Below are positions 24,901-31,244 of a stretch of 64,000 nt of DNA, piece by piece. The notes under the pieces are model-generated. The model saw nothing but the letters and a program-made list of their open reading frames with translations. It was not told where the DNA came from and ran no database searches. Where the stretch lies: positions 15,852,768 to 15,916,767 of the forward strand of contig NC_071355.1 in NCBI RefSeq assembly GCF_943734655.1, given 5' to 3'. Source of the stretch: Sabethes cyaneus (taxonomy: Eukaryota; Arthropoda; Insecta; Diptera; Culicidae). How positions within the stretch are numbered: position 1 is the stretch's first letter; the number at the start of each line of letters is the position of its first letter. The position numbers and the translations under genes were made by a program.

Positions 24901-27900
24901 ATCTCTTGAAAAGCAACGGTTCGTGTGGTGTCCTACTGTTGCACATTTTCCGTACGCTCAGAAACGAATATCCGCGCTCTTTGGTATTGCGTAACGACTC
25001 ACCCCGGATGGGCGTCCACCGATTGATGCAGGCATCCAAAAAATAAGTTCTATAAAACCTTAAGAAATGGTGAATGACCCTTTGGGTTAAAACCACTAAA
25101 AAAAACCTTAAGAAACGACGATCCAATGGTTGGAGTTTGTGGCTGTAGAGCCACAAACTGTGGACTGAGGCTGTGGATGTAGAGGAATTGAAAGCATGTG
25201 CCATTTTCCCAGCAAAAACTCTTTGCTCTTAGGTTTAGGTAAGAAAATTGAATGTCCACAATCAACAAAACTAGATCTTTGCCCCCGATACCCCCGATAC
25301 AGATTTTTGGAAATCATAATCCACTCGTAAACAACTCACCGTACATATAACCGCTGTCCAACACCATCATAGTCGAACCTTTCGGATCATTTTTTTTTCT
25401 TCTAGCAGCATAGAACCGGATGGCTCTTGCCGTATCAAGAATTCCTCTCTACTGTACTCGATCCTGGGCGCCTTGCCGCTAATTCGTTGAGCGTCTCAAT
25501 ACACGAAAGTCTGCTACAACCTGGTCCAATCATCTATTTCTAATACCAGTAGGGTTCTTGAAGAGAACACATTTCACTGCATAGTCGTTCGGCATACTTG
25601 TGACGTGGTCGGCCCAATAAAGCACCCCAGATTTCACCAGGTGCACGATGGAAATCGTAATGATGTCGAGGTTGTCTGTGAAGGCTAGGGCTTGGCTACG
25701 TTCGCCGAAGAGCGTTCCTCTCGTTTCGATGTTAGCGATGTTAAATAACCCAAGTAACAATTTCTATACTGAGTAATTCTCGCTGAAACGGGGCCACTAC
25801 TGACACGAGCTCTTCAAATATTGGAACTTTTGCGCTTAATTGGTTGAAAATGCTTAAAAAATAAGAATTACGCATTTGATACCTCGAAATAGTCGACCCC
25901 TCGTTCGCTCAGGGGCCTAACAGGTTCAAAAATTTGCCATGAAACAACTAAAAAATAGCCCGGTTCTGTAAAGAAGAAAAACAGGGCTTTCAAATGGAGT
26001 AAAAAAATGTCTGGCGGCCATCTTAGATTTGGTCGCCATATTGGATTTTATCAAAAAATCACCATTTTCTCCATGAGCCCCGCAACCGATTTTAATTTTA
26101 AGACCACCATCGGAAAGATGAGAAAAAATGCTATATAACAAATCTTCATCAAATTACATGTGTAGTGGTATTCTGGCATAAAACACAGGTTTTCGGTGAT
26201 AAACTCTATGTAGGGATGTCTTTTTAAAGTTCACTTCACGCAATCGAATCGCAACAACCGGTTATTTACAGATTTTGATAAAAAAATAGCTTATGGAAAC
26301 GACGCCAAAAGTTACATCGGAAGCTGCTCAAAAACAAATTTATTTTTGTTTTGTTTTTACAGCATGTGACAACTGTCATACTTGCATAGTAGACTAGTTC
26401 CAGCAAATACTATGGTTTCTGGGCTTTTTATTTTCGCTTGTTTAGGGAAAAACGAAGGGAGGACACATTGGCCAAGCGGGGGGCACGTTATACACAATTC
26501 ACCTACTCTTCATAATAGCAGCAAAAAATCCGCTTAGTCAAGGTATTACCGTTTCAAAAGCACAATAAAGCTGATAGATCTATTGTGATTTGACAAGCAA
26601 CTACTATAAGATTAGGTCTGTATTGATACACCTGTGTATTGGTTTTGAAATCGCTGCAATAAAATCAAACGAAAGTTCTATTGTAGTTGTTTATACAACC
26701 ATCAGAAAACCAGTTGGATATGCAGAATCTCTCTTAGAATCGCTCTAATCTTACTGTGGTTGATTGTAAAGTCGCATTAAATCTATTAGTTTTATAATGT
26801 TTTTGACACGGTAATTCCCTGACCAGACAGATAATTTAATGCTGTTTAGAATAGTAAATAGAGTTTATCACCACAAACCTGTATTTTATGCCAGGCCATG
26901 TTGACATTTTGGGATTTTTCTTAGCTCTAAAACAACAGTTCGATCTATTTCATCGGTATAAATCATAAATTGCCAAGATAATGCAACTAGAATGATTTTA
27001 CTGCAAACTGAAATTGGCTAATCGAATTTATTTATGTTGTTAAAAAAGTTCAAGTCAAGAAATCAAGCTAAGAATGCAGGCTGTCTGATTTAGGCTAGTT
27101 AGCACAGCATGTTTTATGCTTCATAGCTTTGATGAACCAGTCGAAAAGCTGCCCCAGCTTCTGGTGGTAACAAAAAATCCTATTGACATTATTCTTGCTT
27201 CCAGTGGGGCGTAATAAAACTACTCACGCTTAACAATGCTCTTAAAATGTTTGTAAAAACCTCAGTAAAATAAAGGAGCTACAGATAAATCGGCCCAAAA
27301 AAGCGTTATTGTTACTCTTAAAATTGCTTTAAAAATCTTTTGAAGAAAGGATACTAGGCATTAAAACGGTTTTATAGTAGGTTGCAGGAAGAGGTTATCG
27401 TCAGTTTTATAAATTTAGTCACTAAAGCCACTACAGAAATTGAATAAAACTCGAGCCTTTGCGCAATGACTGCTTTAAAACTACGATAGGATGTTGTGCA
27501 GTAAAACTTCGATGTCTTTAGATGATTTTAAAGTATGGTTCTAACTCTTTCCTGTAGCATGGTCCTCTGTGGTTCTAAGTGAGGATTTTTTGATTTGTTA
27601 TAGCTTTCCATGTTTACGAGACTGAAAAGAAGATTTAACAGTACAGTCGTAACAACAGTATAGAGATTATCAAAAAACTTATATTGTTACTTGGGACAGC
27701 CCATCCCTCTTGCCACAATCCTCTGTGCACGAAAGGGACCTACTAAATACTCCATGGTAACTTTGATCGGCCGCGTCAGTTTCTCCAGAATACCGTACAT
27801 TATCTGCCATAATTGTTCGCGCTCGACCGTATCGTATGCTGCACTAAAATCAAAGAAAATGTGATACATGGACTACACACATGGGAAACTACTTCTACAA

Positions 27901-30900
27901 ACTACATCTTCCATCCAGTAAAATGCCGCTGCAGGAGGTTCTTTGCCATTTTTGTAGCGTTCTGCCGGGAGTCGGTCCTTAACTCTATTGGCTGTATTAT
28001 TCTTCAGCTGATCGATTTCTTGCCGGATCTCTTCGAGATCGGGAGCCGGCACGCTCTTATCCTTTATAGGCACTCCTAGGTTAACTTCCGCTCCGTCTCC
28101 TTCTGTTACATATCCATCGAGAAGTCCGTCCAAGCACTGCTACCATCCATCGACCGCGTCTCAGAAATCCGGAATTGTTGTTCTTCAATACAATTCGGAA
28201 TAGTAACTCTTCACAATCTCTTTCCTCATTTTGGCGCTTTTTCCTACTTAGGATCGTGGTCAACCCATTCCGCGCTCGTCGATATATGGCCAAATTCTGC
28301 CACGCGGCAATGCTTAGATAATTTGTCCTAGCTCTTTTTCCTCTTCCTAACTTGTTGGTAATTTTATTGTAACAGCAATGCCAATAGACGAAGAAGAGTT
28401 TGAAGATAGTAACGATCAAAGTCATATTAAAATATCATTTGCTGAAATGAAATTCGATTCAATCAATATTCGAAATCTATCCAAGCCTTTAAGATTCTCT
28501 AGTTTATGAATTTCAGCATAATTTACAAAAGACTTAACCTTAAGTCACGTCAGTCTCGAGTTTTGGTATAGCTTAGACAAATTGTGCTGTATTCGGTTTC
28601 TTATGATTTCTCTTGAAACCATACTAAGATAGTCGAATTTCATTCCACAATCATTGGTATAATCATCAAACGGCACCGAGAAAACTGCTGCTATCTGCTG
28701 GCAATCATTTAGATATTGACATGAGAATGAAAACAGGTGCTAATGTTGAAAATACTGCTTTCCTTAAGTAGACATTCTGATAGCAATTGAAAATACACTC
28801 CAAACCGGTACGAAACTCTCAAGGCTTGTTTATTAACTTAAACAGCAAAGGAAACTCGGTAGTAATCTCAAACAAGACGATACAAACATCCAATTTCTGT
28901 CTCTGACGCCGAGCTGCCTCAGCAAGGGCTCAGTTTGGCTGGGCTTGCGTCGTCCTAAGACAGCCAGAGCTAGAGAAAGAGGAAGCGACTGGTGTCTACT
29001 ATTTACACATAATTTAAATTAGTTTTCATACGCTCGTACGAAGCATAGCTTCAAGACCCAACCTCCAGCTCCGCTTAGCTTGCTCGTTTAGCATCTGCCG
29101 ATGATGGAGGACGAGACGAGACGAGCCTCGTCACTGGTAATGCAATTTTGCTGGCATATTACGTGCTCTGCTTCACTGCTCCCGGCAAAAAACCCGTGTG
29201 CCCGAGCTGCAGCACGATAAAACTGACAGTAATATTCAAATATCTGGTTAGCATCTAGCTAGTCTGCCTGGTAGGAAATGGCGTGCGCTCGATGTTGTAT
29301 TGCATTAAAAGGCGCTCAAAGATGCTGCCACCGACCGTGCAAAGCGCGCAATTCTGATTTACATTTCTTACCATTTAATGCAACAAGCGTACCACGCTTA
29401 AATATTCTCCCCCAGCCAAAAACCTCCCTCCGAATCTCAGTCATCAACACCCGATGCCGTTGCTCATGTTTCAGCAGCTTCCCCCTGAGGACATAATAAG
29501 ACCTATTTTTATTTATTCCTGTTCATGTTCCCACTGCTGCACTGTTGCCAGCAGACATAAACACGTACATGTCACCCATTTTCACTCACCTTGTGCGCCT
29601 GTTCTTTCATTTTTGCATTTTCCGCTGGCTGGCCGGCCGCCCACCGACCCACCGACGCACTGACGGTGACGACGAATCAGGAAATTAACCGGCTCCGTCA
29701 CCGTAATGAGATCCAACGGTGTTGAAGGCGACGAAGACGACGACGATGATGACGATGGCGTCGGTGGCAACGAAGTCGACGGAATGGGCTGTCTCGATGC
29801 GATGCGAGCGGAGGGCAGTTCACCGAACGGGGTCTCCTCGCCGATGCAGACGGTGAAAAGCTCCGAACTGGAGGAGGTGAGCGCTCGGTGAAGTGTAACC
29901 TTTTAGTCGAGTAATTATCTGTTTTTTGTTTTCAGCCAGAAAAACAGATCAACTACCTGCCGGATTGGTTGTACGATGTGGATCTTAGGAACGGTGATAC
30001 GGAAACTATTTCGGCCTCCGAGGAACAGTTTTGGATTGAGCTGATCGAGAAGTACCTTAAGCCACTGGATTTGACCGAGCGGCAGAAAACGGAAATGAAA
30101 GCTCAACTGAAGAACCTTCGCGATCTGGCCGTGTTTGCTTTCGTGATGGCTAATGCCCTGTTTGTGCTGGTTGTGTTCCTGCTGCAGCTCAACAAGCAGG
30201 ATCTTCACATTCAGTGGTGGTTCAATGCAAAGAATACGATCAGCTTCGATGAAAGTACGGTGGAGATCATCGTCCGCAGGGAATTCCTGGAGCTGGAGCC
30301 GATCGGTTTGGTGTTTGTGTTTTTCTTCGGCATGATCTTGGTTATTCAGTTCTTGGCTATGATGATGCATCGGTTTGGAACGATTTCGCAGATCCTTGCC
30401 TCGACGCAGCTCAATTGGTATTGTTCGAAGAAAGCGAAGGATATGTCGTTGGATGCTGAGCTGCGCGAGAATGCTGTGGAGATCGCTCGTAGATTGCAAC
30501 GACCCAAACCCCAGTGGGATGAGGAGGATTTGGAGGATGAACAAAAGGCTATTGGAAGGCGGGATACGATTCACAGGATCCTGTATCAGCACAAGAACAA
30601 ACAGGATTGGAGCAATTTGGAGGCAAACTTCAAACGGAATTACTACAAGGATGGTGATCTGAATCTGGGTGGTCGACTTACCCTCAGCAGGAAGACGTTG
30701 AATGTGCTGGATACCAGGAGAAAATCTATGGCGGAACAGAGAAAGATTCGCAAGTCGATCCTTCGTGAACAAAATCCTTACGATACGGCAGGTGATTTGT
30801 GGTACCAAGGAAGTCCGGAGAGCTCGGGTGGTAATCAAAGAAAGACCTCTTCCCCACCGGGTTACAGCAGTGAACCGCATCGCGGTAGAAGCTCAACCGG

Positions 30901-31093
30901 CAGCAGCAGATTTAACCGATCGCCTCATTTTGAATCGAAAGATGGCGGAAGGATCAACCATGCTTACCAGATCGACGAAGAGTTGGAGGACTACTCGGAT
31001 GAGGAAGAGTTCGAACGACCAACGCTTCAAATTGAAATGACGGAGAGGCCCAAGGAAAGGGAGAAACGAAAAAGCCGGGTCGCTTTTGCGTAA
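6673..31093 (+). CDS. CHS2: Chitin synthase, class B / CHS2-like (8 exons, N-terminus missing)
   Basis: Chitin synthase (GT2 family) polymerises UDP-GlcNAc into chitin and extrudes it across the plasma membrane. The exons join as 6673-6908, 6977-7471, 7656-7846, 16538-17077, 17136-17400, 17463-19071, 29681-29876 and 29936-31093; every junction is GT-AG and phase-consistent, giving 1,562 residues before the stop, close to the usual insect length (about 1,500-1,600). Visible motifs, numbered from the first visible residue: CATMWHE 525-531, DGDID 701-705, EDR 805-807, QRRRW 842-846 and SWGTRE 1024-1029. N-terminal membrane spans precede the catalytic domain, then a five-span cluster, then two more spans. 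Class B (peritrophic matrix) is favoured because the last transmembrane segment, which comes from alternative exons in class A (kkv/CHS1) genes, lies within one continuous final exon, and the coiled-coil stretch is weak. A class A paralogue is less likely. The first exon was not found. Confidence 0.93.
6977..7471 (+). CDS. CHS2: Chitin synthase exon, N-terminal membrane domain
   Basis: This exon encodes residues 79-243. It contains ERIAWIW-like IAWIWAIIF, PELGTLVR and ICFFK, then several hydrophobic spans and LLGLLSR and QVTGFVVWP, all landmarks of the N-terminal multi-span domain A of insect chitin synthases. The region ends at WWENY. Acceptor AG is at 6975-6976 and donor GTGAGT at 7472; the intron before it is only 68 bp. 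It ends in phase 1. Confidence 0.93.
7656..7846 (+). CDS. CHS2: Chitin synthase exon, end of N-terminal domain
   Basis: This exon encodes residues 244-307: DSRYYMYLYISPLKIVLF, a membrane span, LSGQSVSNFF and the luminal-type NHTIIVQE. Acceptor AG is at 7654-7655, donor GTAAGT at 7847, and it ends in phase 0. It joins directly, in phase, to the exon at 16538 across an 8.7-kb intron. No further exon was found or needed between them when compared with the family layout. Confidence 0.92.
7847..9898 (+). other. Chitin synthase intron 3, proximal part
   Basis: This is intronic. A 130-residue open frame at 8104-8496 has no recognisable domain and is not needed by the splice phases. No repeat family was recognised. 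Confidence 0.5.
9922..10190 (+). mobile_element. Truncated copy of the GGCCATT MITE family
   Basis: It begins GGCCATTACAAATTATTTTT, continues into AAGTTTTTGTC, then a run of about 20 C, GGGCTTGAAAAATCGGGG, and the shared GCATGGAAAATAATAACG. The far terminal repeat was not found, so the right end is approximate. Confidence 0.6.
10771..10887. repeat. Short palindromic element
   Basis: Arms of about 40 bp (10771-10810 and 10847-10887) share ATATGCTCCATT, CATTGTACTT and ACACTTATATATTCAT with few mismatches around an AT-rich loop. It resembles a MITE; no target duplication was found. Confidence 0.75.
11460..11840 (-). pseudogene. Non-LTR retrotransposon RT N-terminal fragment
   Basis: The minus strand reads MTRKEVKKAINELKNGKVAG, then KDGIPT, a stop, and FLEVGAKRLCEAIHRIIVRI. 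This is the conserved region just before reverse-transcriptase block 1 in RTE/Jockey-type elements. Only this fragment remains, and it abuts the 3' end of another RTE-like copy. Confidence 0.7.
12047..12146 (+). mobile_element. tRNA-derived SINE fragment
   Basis: The piece GTTAGCTTCGAGGTACGATG, then CTGGCCTAACAAACCAGTCG and a degenerate B box (GTTCTATTC) resembles the tRNA-like head of mosquito SINEs such as Feilai. The same head occurs inverted at 58676-58916. The RTE-like match stops near 12043 and resumes near 12186. Confidence 0.6.
12736..13142. mobile_element. TIR element in the RTE-like copy, with an inner palindromic element
   Basis: The outer inverted repeats are TTTTAGAAAGTAAGGAAGCG at 12736 and its inverse TTTTAGAAAGTGAGAAAGTG ending 13142, both continuing into TCTGAT. 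An inner pair TAGTGATGTCCG (12778) and CGGACATCACTA (ending 13039) bounds an ATTCGATTAATCG-rich core containing a direct duplication of about 95 bp. The RT sequence AAATCAATAAAGA is repeated outside the element (12721-12733 and 13166-13178). Confidence 0.75.
13228..13995. mobile_element. 768-bp TIR element inserted in the RTE-like copy
   Basis: The left end AGGGGACGATTCAAATATGA is followed by CGTCCA; the right end is the inverse of AGGGATCATTCAATAATGAC then GTCCA. Both ends are followed inward by C-rich/CACAAAATT tracts in inverted orientation. The core is AT-rich and noncoding. It separates RT motifs DQIFT and RQILQK that are adjacent in such proteins. Confidence 0.75.
14330..15165 (+). repeat. 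Polypyrimidine strand-asymmetric repeat (copy 1)
   Basis: About 840 bp of almost pure T/C on the plus strand built from degenerate TTTTCTGTCC and CGTTTTCC-like words. The open frames of 208 and 155 residues in it are Phe/Ser/Leu-rich by composition and not genes. It ends in a block (GGAGCGGTAAGAGACGAACT) that resembles the end of the second copy at 43250. Confidence 0.8.
15166..16537 (+). other. Chitin synthase intron 3, distal part
   Basis: AT-rich intronic DNA. A GCCAGGCC-rich patch lies near 16255-16285. No recognised repeat or exon before the acceptor at 16536-16537. Confidence 0.5.
16538..17077 (+). CDS. CHS2: Chitin synthase exon, spans before catalytic domain
   Basis: This exon encodes residues 308-487. 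It starts with an in-frame ATG directly after the acceptor, which is not the gene start. Hydrophobic spans are followed by PDYLFF, WLWLLWLLSQTWITRHLW and EKLFVTPMY, LDQS-like LVDQSIAMNRRR, all hallmarks just upstream of the catalytic domain. The donor GTGAGT is at 17078, phase 0. Confidence 0.95.
17136..17400 (+). CDS. CHS2: Chitin synthase exon, start of catalytic domain
   Basis: This exon encodes residues 488-575. A lysine/aspartate-rich linker (MIKVKDTEKANEID) leads into the catalytic domain with IFVCATMWHET (Walker A-like UDP-binding region in the family) and MEFLKSIIRLDEDQ. The acceptor ends at 17135 and the donor GTAGGT is at 17401, phase 1. The introns on both sides are short (58 and 62 bp). 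Confidence 0.95.
17463..19071 (+). CDS. CHS2: Chitin synthase exon, catalytic core and five-span cluster
   Basis: The largest exon encodes residues 576-1111. It has TPYGGRLIWTLPGR, KKRWSQVMYMYYLLG, DGDID (UDP-sugar/Mg binding), CGRIHPVGTGPMVWYQ, GEDRWLC (catalytic base region) and QRRRWVPST (product binding), all intact. Five hydrophobic spans follow, then SWGTRE, a charged cytoplasmic part with CTHPKS, and the weak heptad stretch LVQVATSLTEINSKMKELEM that continues into the next exon. The donor GTGAGT at 19072 splits an ATG codon (AT|G), phase 2; reading through would hit TGA at 19073. Confidence 0.97.
19072..20053 (+). other. Chitin synthase intron 6, start
   Basis: GTGAGT donor, then unassigned intronic DNA with no recognised repeat; a CCACCACCACC/GGTGGTGGT inverted patch lies near 19340-19412. 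Confidence 0.5.
20054..20335. mobile_element. Foldback MITE, 282 bp
   Basis: Arms of about 80 bp (20054-20132 and 20257-20335) share AGCTTTCCAC, GATAATGGCGGCTGATG, ACAACTTTCTGAAGGGCACA and TTTTGACATTCAATGCAGG. The loop of about 120 bp is unique. It lies in chitin synthase intron 6. Confidence 0.85.
21655..21740 (+). mobile_element. tRNA-derived SINE, degenerate plus-strand copy
   Basis: It starts AGTCCCGGCGTAATTCACGC, then CTCTCGCCATCCCAATCCCG, and ends with AAAGTGACTATAAAC and an A run. It is a shortened relative of the minus-strand copy just downstream. Confidence 0.65.
21766..21875 (-). mobile_element. tRNA-Glu-like SINE, minus-strand copy
   Basis: Reverse complement reads GGTAATCCCGGCGTAGTGGT, TAGCATTCATGCCTCTCACG, CCGAGGGCCCGGGCTCAAAC, CCGC, matching a tRNA-like A box (TAGTGGTTAGCAT) and B box (GGCTCAAACCC), then AAAGTGACTATAAAA. 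It lacks the CCA-ready acceptor stem, so it is not a tRNA gene. Confidence 0.75.
22658..24137. mobile_element. Long-inverted-repeat element, copy 1 (1,480 bp)
   Basis: Arms 22658-23134 and 23671-24137 are imperfect inverted copies of about 470 bp, both starting CACTATGGG..AGAAATTAAAATTTCG at the outside. They contain GGTCTATTGCTGAAAATG, AACATGTTTATTTCAACAGA and GGTTAAAAACCG. The 536-bp loop (ACTATTAGGGTGACCAT near its start) is unique. No ORF. A second copy is at 61980-63467, same orientation. It lies in chitin synthase intron 6. Confidence 0.9.
24138..25369. other. Chitin synthase intron 6, unassigned part
   Basis: I recognise no gene or repeat family here; the short ORFs near 24514 and 24827-25317 have no domains. 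Confidence 0.45.
25749..27694. mobile_element. 1.95-kb TIR insertion (CCAAGTAACAAT ends), composite
   Basis: It begins CCAAGTAACAAT at 25749 and ends with the exact inverse at 27694. No target duplication is visible and no transposase was recognised. It contains part of a second TIR family (25768-26170, related to 43568-44200) and a third TIR element at 26174-26893, so it is a stack of insertions. Confidence 0.65.
26174..26893. mobile_element. 720-bp TIR element nested in the insertion
   Basis: The ends TGGCATAAAACACAGGTTTT and the inverse of TGGCATAAAATACAGGTTTG, each followed by GGTGATAAACTCTAT (with one or two changes), form inverted repeats of about 36 bp. The core is noncoding. No clear target duplication. 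Confidence 0.75.
28431..29680 (+). other. Chitin synthase intron 6, end
   Basis: Unassigned intronic DNA up to the acceptor AATCAG at 29675-29680. I looked for an extra exon resembling the C-terminal transmembrane segment and found none. Confidence 0.5.
29681..29876 (+). CDS. CHS2: Chitin synthase exon, acidic linker
   Basis: This exon encodes residues 1112-1177 and is placed by its splice sites and phase: acceptor AG at 29679-29680, first base completing the Met codon of the previous exon, donor GTGAGC at 29877 in phase 0. The protein runs KLTGSVTVMRSNG, then an acidic run with seven consecutive Asp, then a Ser/Gly-rich part ending SSELEE. This is a poorly conserved cytoplasmic linker, so the call rests mostly on phase and position. 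The intron before it is 10.6 kb. Confidence 0.8.
29936..31093 (+). CDS. CHS2: Chitin synthase last exon, C-terminal spans and tail
   Basis: This exon encodes residues 1178-1562 and the TAA stop. It has LPDWLYDVDL, FWIELIEKYLKPL, a span at LAVFAFVMANALFVLVVFLL, a luminal part, and the final span LEPIGLVFVFFFGMILVIQF followed by HRFGTISQILASTQLNWYC. The cytoplasmic tail is long, charged and Ser-rich. No second copy of the LEPIGLVFVFFF segment was seen in the window, which argues against the mutually exclusive exon pair of class A genes. AATAAA lies at 31239-31244, a plausible polyadenylation signal. Confidence 0.95.
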   Translation, partial: PEKQINYLPDWLYDVDLRNGDTETISASEEQFWIELIEKYLKPLDLTERQKTEMKAQLKNLRDLAVFAFVMANALFVLVVFLLQLNKQDLHIQWWFNAKNTISFDESTVEIIVRREFLELEPIGLVFVFFFGMILVIQFLAMMMHRFGTISQILASTQLNWYCSKKAKDMSLDAELRENAVEIARRLQRPKPQWDEEDLEDEQKAIGRRDTIHRILYQHKNKQDWSNLEANFKRNYYKDGDLNLGGRLTLSRKTLNVLDTRRKSMAEQRKIRKSILREQNPYDTAGDLWYQGSPESSGGNQRKTSSPPGYSSEPHRGRSSTGSSRFNRSPHFESKDGGRINHAYQIDEELEDYSDEEEFERPTLQIEMTERPKEREKRKSRVAFA

Positions 31094-31238
31094 TATATTC
31101 AACGTTAATTTTAGAACTACATTTATCTGTCAACTCTGTAATACACTTTTACCGATAGTAACCAGCAAATATTCGATAAAATCACAAAGAAAATCCTACC
31201 CTTTTACGGTCGGACATTCAATTATAATTTCCATGTAA

Positions 31239-31244
31239 AATAAA
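31239..31244 (+). terminator. Candidate polyadenylation signal of chitin synthase
   Basis: AATAAA lies 146 bp downstream of the chitin synthase stop codon on the same strand. It is the first canonical hexamer I see there; use is inferred. Confidence 0.45.

Larger units (their letters stand above)
25370..28430 (-). mobile_element. RTE-like non-LTR retrotransposon, degraded, split by a 1.9-kb insertion
   Basis: Minus-strand pieces: KKRQNEERDCEELL (about 28240), PDLEEIRQEIDQLKNN (about 28040), FFDFSAAYDTVEREQLWQIM (27860), then after an insertion ETRGTLFGE and AFTDNLDIITI (FADD catalytic pair changed to TDN) joined early to WADHVTSMPNDYAV and FKNPTGIRNR, with a stretch of about 100 residues missing. 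The 3' end (AGCAGCATAGAACCGGATGG at 25405) matches the copy at 50588. Noncoding now. Confidence 0.75.

Noticed and set aside
29915..30880. 321-residue open frame on the minus strand
   Set aside because: It is antisense to the last chitin synthase exon, which has strong motif support and in-phase splice sites.
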